IMG/VR virus record: IMGVR_UViG_3300021379_000425
Coordinates: 21,253-85,252 of that record
DNA: 64,000 bases
Reading direction: 5' to 3' (one strand)
Source of the DNA: a virus
Both the position numbers and the translations under genes were made by a program. Below, in pieces: positions 58,301 to 64,000 of the stretch. Numbering within the stretch: the stretch's first letter is position 1; the number at the start of each line of letters is the position of its first letter. Below the pieces are notes generated by a model, which worked only from the letters and a program-made list of their open reading frames with translations, did no database searches and was not told the DNA's origin.

Positions 58301-61009
58301 CCTAATGCTTTCGATACCAGTAATCCTGCTACATTTATTGCCAACAATGCAAGAGCGTTTAGAGATGCTCAAAGATATATCTCGTCTGTACCTCATAGGG
58401 TACACGGTTTAACAGTCAAGAATTATGGTATTGGTACACAGATTAGAGAGAATAAAGGCAAGTCCTCATTCCACACAAATCTTGCACAGCATCTAAACAA
58501 AGATGGTACTGTGATAGATGGTAACATGAGCGTATCTCAAGTTCTTGATACGCTAGGTATCAAACCTTCTACTAAAGCGAATGAACACGCTAGAGAATTA
58601 ATCAATGAAAGTAATAAATTCAATACACCACTGATGGTTTCTACAATTGGTAATCTACTCAAGAACGGTGCATTCAAAGACATAAAAGGTGCAAGTACTG
58701 AACATCTTTTACAAAATGAAGAGTTACAAGTCCGAGAACTTGGAGATTTAAATAACGATGAATTATTTAATAGATTACTTCACGAAGAAGATTATCACAG
58801 TGCGATGGATGCTCTACAACCTAAACTGAGTGAAGGAGATTGGAAGAAGCATTACTCTCATCAGTTACCTAGTAGATTGAATTTATTGTTGAATCAACAA
58901 CAGTTTGGACACGATATGTTAGCCGCTGGTGTAGGTGCGATTAGAAATGATATTCACGGTATGAGAGATTTCAAACAGAAGGGTAAAGGTAAGACATCTG
59001 CACAGACTAAGAATCATTTAGACACGATAGTTCACTTCAATCCAACCGTTTTAGATGATGAAGAAGGTATTTTCACACCCGAAAGAAGTGTTGTGCAAAC
59101 TGCTGGTTTAATAGATAATCTTCCAGTAGGTGCGCCTAACCCTGCTCATGGTTCTTTGATGGACACATTTGACGCTGGTGGGCATCACAAAGCATACGAA
59201 TTGAGTCCTACTGTCGGATGTGAGTTCACTGCTGATGGACAGATTATCGCTGGTACAAATGTAGGCGATGGTCTATATCACAGTGTACCTCATGAGTTAA
59301 CCGATATGGTACACGGACAAGATGTAAGACAACAAGTATGGAGTAATGCACCTCCACCTGCTTATCTGTACAATGCACATCAAAGCATGAACTATGAAAA
59401 TTATTCAATGATGAGCGATAATCCTTCTTCTATCGCTATGAGTGAAATGACAGAATTGATTACATCACTCCTTGACCCCGATATTCTACTAACAAAATCC
59501 GATGAGGCTTCATGGACACCACCTGTAAGACCAATGCACAGAATCTTTGACATGAATGACTTAGAACATTTGAGAGGATTCAGTGGCTCTTGGGTAGTTA
59601 GTAAATGGTATGATGGAAAAAGAATTGTACTTGTAAAGAACGGTGAAGAGATTACTGCTTACGATGAAAACGGTAAAAAGAAAGGCTTGAAGAAAGCAAC
59701 TAAAGAAGCCGTAGAAAAACTAAATGACAAAAACTACACATTAGATGCTATACTTGGTGAAGAAGAATTGAATATTATAGACATCATCAATTATGATGAT
59801 AACAATATATCCGACATGCACATGCATGAAAGAATGAAGATTTTACGCTCACAATTTGATAGTCAAGAGAATGTGATTGTACCGGGTCCACACGATACTA
59901 GAATGACAGACAATGAGGGATTAGAAGATGCCATCAAATCTCTAAAAGAAGACCACGACAACATCCTACTAAGAGATAACAAGTCTACATACATGAAGGG
60001 CGAGCGAAGACATCCTAAGTGGGTGCTACTAAGAGAGGCTAGAGATTTCAACTTCATTGTACTAGATAGGAGAGGGAAAGGACCTTACACATACCAACTA
60101 GGCGCAGGACCATTGTTAGATGACAGTGGATTAGGTAATCGTGTAATCGAAATCAAGGGTAGTCACTACATGGATGTAGGAACTGCACACAACCAACAAA
60201 GAGCATTCAAGATAGGTGACATTGTTAGAGCATCTATTACTGGTGTAACTAAGAAGAACAGAAAGGAAAGACCTGTTTACAATGTACAATTCAAAGAGAT
60301 AGAAGGCGAAGGAGAAGGAGAAGGTGCGGCAAGCACAGAATCTCTTGACTTACTCACTAAGTCCTTTGCACCTGTATTGCTACCACATGACATAGAAGTA
60401 AACGATTCTCATATTCAAATAATCATGAAAGATTTAGATGTAGTCAGTTATGAGTATGAGAAGTTCAATGATTGCTGGATGATACATTCTCCTACAAGTG
60501 CTGTTGGTTCTTTAAAGAAAGCAGACTATCCTGTGATATTGGCTGAGAGCCTTCAACCATACTGGTCGCCGCTTGCGCCATTAATGATAGAGGGATATTT
60601 GCAGAAGGCTGAGATGGATATGCCAAAGAAACCGACAGAAGAGCAAATGGAAGAGGGTAGTGCTGGTATCATAGAAGAAGATGATGAGAATAGGCTACTC
60701 AAACCAAACATGAAGAAGAAAGCATTGGAGTTGATGATTCGCACACTGGATACCATATCCAAAGAAAGAATGACATGGACTGGTCCAAAAGGCTTAGGTA
60801 TAGACATGGTAACACCCGATGAATCGCCTCGTGGACCTACAAAGTTGAGAGATGATGCCACCTTACCGGACTTTGATGGTGAAAGGGAAGAATCGGATGA
60901 TGAAGAAAAAAATAACCGTAAAGAAAGATTAAATCACCTAAAAATAAGTGATAGAGAGGGTGGAGAGGTAAATTTGGACTACGAAAACGACCAACCTATT
61001 TTATCGTGA
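55313..61009 (+). CDS. Giant late protein with C-terminal ATP-dependent DNA ligase domain, 1898 residues
   Basis: Residues 1-1390 form a long, mostly polar body with His-rich stretches (residues 80-150), a coiled coil at about 905-950, and no recognised domain. Residues about 1400-1650 match the nucleotidyltransferase core of DNA/RNA ligases: motif I SKWYDGKR (Lys1431 the adenylate acceptor), a beta pair KNGEEITAYDENG, motif III-like YTLDAILGEEELNIIDI, motif IV-like NILLRDNKSTY and motif V-like PKWVLLREARDF, then an OB-like region. The C-terminus is acidic. Its place between portal and protease suggests a virion protein that brings a ligase into the host. Confidence 0.75.
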   Translation: MKAVMCLSQEHLIHCTNELLKSLTDGFELRTSAAEYILAFENMKKSPTDGFYLTLKRQADSIIKEEDDETFVDMDYDKTEGEGLLLATHHTHGEPTNHVWKDGLASPDDPKHRMSTWPSYFPKSMQHSHQTQHFPFHEANHPLLRTHAVTGMPHFVEMLRSHSLGGKIKEEKEMEKDFFSHLPHDHPIKAGYTAGFFDKKNIPLMGNIHINGSTVTHQDDMYERDYARWLKENSFQEEDLVKEGYKPDDIEKIMRERHFDDRAKDWISEDIDPYSGLPTALGHMGYMLGLEWLNPEERNAVLEHLDDVGVDKYKRIKLPNGESIPTTRLTYNALMRMTPEMNWAIRPNTHKGRNAHMYQENNETDYNQGEGIFLRQSLGTLSHVPLVHMGGASMSEIVLDKLHEMYEVDGRKTLTHMPKLDLHKNKPMAELEWEELQDATARHFKKNTPRSQQKIRMSFEDLLHLGGYDPNTRELMQDHPLYGNLEEPVIPLEDLDTIYQMAKDGGSLKSKIKDVRKHRGFFTSVYGPHPDEEKAPYWREDEYGDFTFGPGAFWSSPFQVKGGAGISLPTYLESVHANTQDENGDSFLFDIRGESENYIQPRENMTSLINHFMPERTSPIGKYELISTPTKAGMSKIVGGKFKYNYNQDLLQNMLSPFNTSRVVGTREGITDKNNYTEHKSSLSPQYEYALRNMNSMQRKELGNHREPSKFPVSIIPTMVAKPEMMYGASTSDSRLLENAQLSHFIETLGGQMKHPHTPAEKSIMSYKDLMRGDEAVSGGITRDDFTDYMGWGVKLPSFQNLKNQFMNDKTLNSALRIINAIAKIENTNNPSKILNFLEDDDKLLELKNSLGYSVSDKLPIDSVYSAIDGLANTMKERGDAKNPTRLDSISHMLGFGGALPMFEQETQLNDEIEKINKQLAGAEDPTTVEMLREQLAEKSQQLQQIQQQSMTKVMGKPSSHWEINAKYLNDIASSHRKLVAEVARDKIVPAMLEADPNAFDTSNPATFIANNARAFRDAQRYISSVPHRVHGLTVKNYGIGTQIRENKGKSSFHTNLAQHLNKDGTVIDGNMSVSQVLDTLGIKPSTKANEHARELINESNKFNTPLMVSTIGNLLKNGAFKDIKGASTEHLLQNEELQVRELGDLNNDELFNRLLHEEDYHSAMDALQPKLSEGDWKKHYSHQLPSRLNLLLNQQQFGHDMLAAGVGAIRNDIHGMRDFKQKGKGKTSAQTKNHLDTIVHFNPTVLDDEEGIFTPERSVVQTAGLIDNLPVGAPNPAHGSLMDTFDAGGHHKAYELSPTVGCEFTADGQIIAGTNVGDGLYHSVPHELTDMVHGQDVRQQVWSNAPPPAYLYNAHQSMNYENYSMMSDNPSSIAMSEMTELITSLLDPDILLTKSDEASWTPPVRPMHRIFDMNDLEHLRGFSGSWVVSKWYDGKRIVLVKNGEEITAYDENGKKKGLKKATKEAVEKLNDKNYTLDAILGEEELNIIDIINYDDNNISDMHMHERMKILRSQFDSQENVIVPGPHDTRMTDNEGLEDAIKSLKEDHDNILLRDNKSTYMKGERRHPKWVLLREARDFNFIVLDRRGKGPYTYQLGAGPLLDDSGLGNRVIEIKGSHYMDVGTAHNQQRAFKIGDIVRASITGVTKKNRKERPVYNVQFKEIEGEGEGEGAASTESLDLLTKSFAPVLLPHDIEVNDSHIQIIMKDLDVVSYEYEKFNDCWMIHSPTSAVGSLKKADYPVILAESLQPYWSPLAPLMIEGYLQKAEMDMPKKPTEEQMEEGSAGIIEEDDENRLLKPNMKKKALELMIRTLDTISKERMTWTGPKGLGIDMVTPDESPRGPTKLRDDATLPDFDGEREESDDEEKNNRKERLNHLKISDREGGEVNLDYENDQPILS

Positions 61010-61021
61010 ATTAACTACCTC

Positions 61022-61030
61022 TTTAATATA
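61022..61030 (+). promoter_or_regulatory. Promoter of the protease-capsid operon
   Basis: TTTAATATA, centre about 30 bases before the ATG at 61055; the gap 61010-61054 holds no gene. Separate transcription would give high capsid protein levels. Confidence 0.6.
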
Positions 61031-61054
61031 CCATGAGTAATCTAGCACAGGTTA

Positions 61055-62431
61055 ATGCTAACACTAAGAAACCCCGAATCCGGTATTGCTCTCGTTAAGA
61101 GCAGTACAGATTTGGTTGTTGCTGGCTATGCGTCAGTAGAGTTAGTAGACAAGCAAGGCGACTTGATTACTCGTGGTGCTTTGAAAGATGCCTTTGATGG
61201 CTTCATGAAGAGCGAGAAGTATAGAAATGTTCAACTTGCACACTCAAACATACAAGTTGGAGAAGTAATTGATAGTTACATAGACTCCAACGGAAGAATG
61301 TGGAAATCCGAATGTGATGACGCAGGTATGTTTGTCGTAGTTAAACTCCGCAACGATATTGAGAAGGCTCGTGAAGTAGCCGCCGAAATCCGTAAGGGCA
61401 ACCTTCGTGGATTCTCTATTGGAGGTCAAGCCTTCAAGAGAGTTCGCAAGTCCGATATGGAAAAAGGCGACTACCAAGAGATTTCAAAAATGGAGTTGCA
61501 TGAGATAACTATATGCGAAAAGGGTATCAACCCGGAAGCACAGTTTACCATCTTAAAGGAGGATAATACCATGACAGAAACAACAGAAATTGGTGATTTG
61601 ATGAACAGGCTAGAAGCCCGACTTGACGCTATGGAGAAAGGCGAACTTCCTCCTGCTCTCCGTGAACATATGGAAGGCAAAAAAGAGTCTAAGGCTGACA
61701 AGACCGAAGAACCTAAAGAAGAAAAAGAAGAAGAAGAGAGTGACGAAAAGATGTACGCAAAAGGTGAAGAATACAGCGATGTCATTTCCTCCGAGTACCT
61801 AAACTGGATGGAAGACACACTAAAATCTGCTGGCGTAGATGTTGCTGGCGTAAGAACACACTTCGACAACTTAGAGAAGGCTCAACTTGGTGGCTTCGAC
61901 AACCCGGATGCGGTTGACGGTGCTGACTACTTTGCTGGACAAGTTAGAGGAAGAGGACAAGACAAAGGTTCTCCTTCCACTGGTGCAATCTCCGCAATCT
62001 CCGCTAGTGGTGGAAAAACACCTGCTGGTGCAATGGGTCCTGCGGAAGTATCCAAAGGATACCTAAACAGTGAAAATGTCAGTGATGCTGACATCGAAGC
62101 GGCTTACGAAGTTTACAAGCAAGCGGCAAAAGAACAACACTTCCGCAATGACTTGGAAAAATCATTTGCTAACAGATTCAACAATGAACTAGAGGTCGCA
62201 AAGGCTGAGGCTGAGAAATCTGCTTTCGATGCTCGTGCGCCACTAGCAGACATCGTAAAGTCAATCGAGGCTTTGTCCGAGAGAATTGACAACATGGGTG
62301 CAGTAAGCGGTACACCAATCGCTAAATCTGCATCTGCTTCAAACATTGAGATTCCTTCTACACAGGATATGGCAAATATGGGCTGGGATGAAGTTCACGC
62401 CCTTGCTAACAGAACATTAAGAGGGGAGTGA
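61055..62431 (+). CDS. HK97-type (S78) prohead protease fused to scaffold-like domain, 458 residues
   Basis: Residues 1-165 are the S78 protease: VVAGYASVELVDKQGD, catalytic-type QLAHSNIQVGE (His63), RGFSIGG (Ser121) and the ELHEITICEKGINPEA end typical of the family. Residues 180-458 are coiled coil and low complexity (EEPKEEKEEEESDEKM), a scaffold-like delta domain, with SSEYLNWMEDTLKS near 250. The protease would process capsid precursors during assembly. Confidence 0.88.
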   Translation: MLTLRNPESGIALVKSSTDLVVAGYASVELVDKQGDLITRGALKDAFDGFMKSEKYRNVQLAHSNIQVGEVIDSYIDSNGRMWKSECDDAGMFVVVKLRNDIEKAREVAAEIRKGNLRGFSIGGQAFKRVRKSDMEKGDYQEISKMELHEITICEKGINPEAQFTILKEDNTMTETTEIGDLMNRLEARLDAMEKGELPPALREHMEGKKESKADKTEEPKEEKEEEESDEKMYAKGEEYSDVISSEYLNWMEDTLKSAGVDVAGVRTHFDNLEKAQLGGFDNPDAVDGADYFAGQVRGRGQDKGSPSTGAISAISASGGKTPAGAMGPAEVSKGYLNSENVSDADIEAAYEVYKQAAKEQHFRNDLEKSFANRFNNELEVAKAEAEKSAFDARAPLADIVKSIEALSERIDNMGAVSGTPIAKSASASNIEIPSTQDMANMGWDEVHALANRTLRGE

Positions 62432-62436
62432 ATAAT

Positions 62437-63537
62437 ATGGCAAGAGATTACATAAGAAACATCAAAGACATGGAGAGATACTACTACGGTGCTGGAAACG
62501 CAATGGGCTACTCATACAGTGGTAGCGAATTGCTGAAAGCAGATGCACCTATGCTATCTACAACAGCAGGAACATACCAAGCAATCTACGGTAGAAAAGT
62601 TTGGTCACAACTAAACCAAGAATTCAACGCTTTCTCTATCCTACCTAAGAGGCCATGGGAAAGAAGTGGATGGAGAGTAGTTACAGCAAAGCCTTCCTTC
62701 TCAGTTGGAGGCGGTGTTGCTGAGAACGCTACACTACCTGAGACAACCAAGCCTACCTTCCAACACATTGCGGCAAAGCCTAAGACAGTTGTTCACACAT
62801 TCGACATGTCCGAGACAGCAATGTTCCTATCCGACAAAGATGACGGACTAGGCGACATTAGAGCAGTTCTAAAGGAAGAGATGGGTAAGCACCACGCTGA
62901 ACACATCAACCAAATGCTAACAAAAGACAAAGCAACAGTGGCAGGTAACGATTTCGAGTCACTAGACCGTGTTACCACTGGTGCTTCTGCTGGTACTGAT
63001 GAAGACATTTACTCCATTGATAGAGATGCAAACTCATGGTCATTGGCAGAACACAATGAGAACAGTGGAACTGACAGAAACCTATCACTAGACCAACTTG
63101 ACGACTTGTTCCAAAAGATTTGGACTCGTGGTGGAAATCCAAAGGTTATCCTAACTGGATATGACACACTAATGAGACTACAACAACTTCTACAATCTCA
63201 ACAAAGATTCATGGAAGAAAAGAGAGTTACACCTACCTACAACGGTGTTAAGGGTGTACCCGGTATCGAGGCTGGATTCATCGTAGCAACTTACAACGGT
63301 GTTCCAATCATTCCATCAAAGGATGTAGAATCTGACACAATCAGCAGAATGTACTTCCTAGACACAGACTACCTATACTTCTCCACTGCTATCCCTACTC
63401 AATACTTTGAGAGTGGTATCGAAACTGGCGACCCATTCGCAATCAACAGATTGGGTCAAGAGGGTATGTACCGCACAATGGGTGAACTTTGGACAACTTT
63501 CTTTGGAGGACACGGTTCAGTTCGTGACCTAAAGTGA
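62437..63537 (+). CDS. Major capsid protein (HK97 fold)
   Basis: A 366-residue protein just after the protease. It shows the order N-arm, spine helix (LGDIRAVLKEEMGKHHAEHIN), P-domain strands and A-domain (NPKVILTGYDTLMRLQQLL, TYNGVPIIPSKDV, RMYFLDTDYLYFSTA). This matches phage capsids of the HK97 lineage. The ATG at 62437 follows GGGAGTGA; the GTG at 62428 is an alternative. Forms the icosahedral shell. Confidence 0.9.
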   Translation: MARDYIRNIKDMERYYYGAGNAMGYSYSGSELLKADAPMLSTTAGTYQAIYGRKVWSQLNQEFNAFSILPKRPWERSGWRVVTAKPSFSVGGGVAENATLPETTKPTFQHIAAKPKTVVHTFDMSETAMFLSDKDDGLGDIRAVLKEEMGKHHAEHINQMLTKDKATVAGNDFESLDRVTTGASAGTDEDIYSIDRDANSWSLAEHNENSGTDRNLSLDQLDDLFQKIWTRGGNPKVILTGYDTLMRLQQLLQSQQRFMEEKRVTPTYNGVKGVPGIEAGFIVATYNGVPIIPSKDVESDTISRMYFLDTDYLYFSTAIPTQYFESGIETGDPFAINRLGQEGMYRTMGELWTTFFGGHGSVRDLK

Positions 63538-63566
63538 GGACATCAAAAATAATGAGGTGAAAAATT

Positions 63567-63962
63567 ATGGCTAAAGAATTAACATTAAGCGGAACAGCAA
63601 CAGCAACTCTTGTAGGTGCATGGGAACTTAGAGCAGGGTCACAAAGTACTACTGAGTGGCTAGACGGTGCGGCAGATGTAACCTATCCGGGCGGTGGTCC
63701 GGGTACTTTCAACGCATCCAACAGCGATGGTGCAAACGGCTACGATGCCGCACCAAAGATGGCTCTTATCAATGTAACAGGTGGTGCAGACGGTGAAACA
63801 ATCATCCTAGCGGGTGGCATTACTTCTATACTTGGTGCATTTACCACTGACACTGGTACTGCGGCAGTATCAGTAGGTGCAAGCGTGTCAAGTCTAACCA
63901 TTACTCTACAATACCTAAGTGGCTCGGCTAACACTACGAGCGTTCTAGTGATGTACAACTGA
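63567..63962 (+). CDS. Decoration-like beta protein, 131 residues
   Basis: Ala/Gly/Thr-rich, all-beta (ATLVGAWELRAGSQ, MALINVTGGADGETIILAGG, VSVGASVSSLTITLQYLSG) with no Cys and few charges: typical of capsid decoration proteins or small head fibres. Good AGGTGA site. Directly behind the capsid gene. Confidence 0.65.
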   Translation: MAKELTLSGTATATLVGAWELRAGSQSTTEWLDGAADVTYPGGGPGTFNASNSDGANGYDAAPKMALINVTGGADGETIILAGGITSILGAFTTDTGTAAVSVGASVSSLTITLQYLSGSANTTSVLVMYN

Positions 63963-63972
63963 GGTTGATTAG

Positions 63973-64000
63973 ATGCCTACGGTAACATTTCTAGGACCTT
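63973..64000 (+). CDS. Start of a further late gene (cut by window edge)
   Basis: An ATG preceded by GAGGTTGATTAG, 11 bases after the previous stop, reads MPTVTFLGP to the edge. Probably a head-tail connector or next virion protein; too short to assign. Confidence 0.4.

Overview
The window looks like most of the genome of a tailed archaeal virus with an HK97-type capsid. The likely host group is marine Euryarchaeota, and the closest known type is the magroviruses of Marine Group II; this is inference from gene content. The virion genes are terminase large subunit, portal, S78-type prohead protease and HK97-fold capsid protein. The replication genes are archaeal: family B DNA polymerase, PCNA-like clamp, RFC small-subunit clamp loader and a RecA/RadA-like ATPase. 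Promoters are archaeal (TATA boxes, several with little or no leader), while most internal genes use GGAGG/GGTGA ribosome binding sites and 4-bp ATGA/GTGA overlaps. No rRNA, tRNA or CRISPR array was seen.

Layout. Positions 1-30334 are all on the minus strand. First comes replication (polB fragment, clamp, RecA-like, RPA-like candidate, clamp loader), then a long accessory block of very tightly packed small genes: zinc ribbons, a MID..KYEG family, DUF932, two Cys-phosphatases, a HipA-like kinase, a Dam-type methylase, a SMARCAL1-like SNF2 ATPase and a PEP-utilizer-like protein. This block is cut into operons by eight copies of one 20-bp promoter cassette; a ninth, diverged copy precedes the gene at 31952.

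Positions 30335-32367 are a regulatory hub. It holds a symmetric TGTTCA/TGAACA array, a GC-rich segment, a minus-strand terminator, one minus-strand gene (31074-31952) with a palindromic promoter, and a CATAGC repeat field. A second array with the same design and a nearly identical 20-bp core lies at 39002-39206.

Positions 32368-64000 are mostly plus strand. They begin with accessory virion-type genes that share an N-terminal or internal peptide (M/EPM-D-x-A-W-x-L-L-K), interrupted by an HMG-CoA-lyase-like gene. A membrane/GTPase cluster follows: two membrane proteins, an Arf/Ras-like GTPase and an AbrB-type protein. Then come large virion protein candidates, terminase, a LAGLIDADG fusion, a portal with zinc-ribbon insertions, a 1898-residue protein with a C-terminal DNA-ligase nucleotidyltransferase domain, protease, capsid protein, a decoration-like protein, and the start of one more gene.

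How it fits together (inference): the minus block is early, for replication and host take-over, and the plus block is late, for head assembly. The least explained features are the shared LLK peptide, which may be a capsid-targeting tag or a series of internal starts; the paired arrays, which may be origins or regulatory/recombination sites; and the reuse of identical junction sequences between genes.
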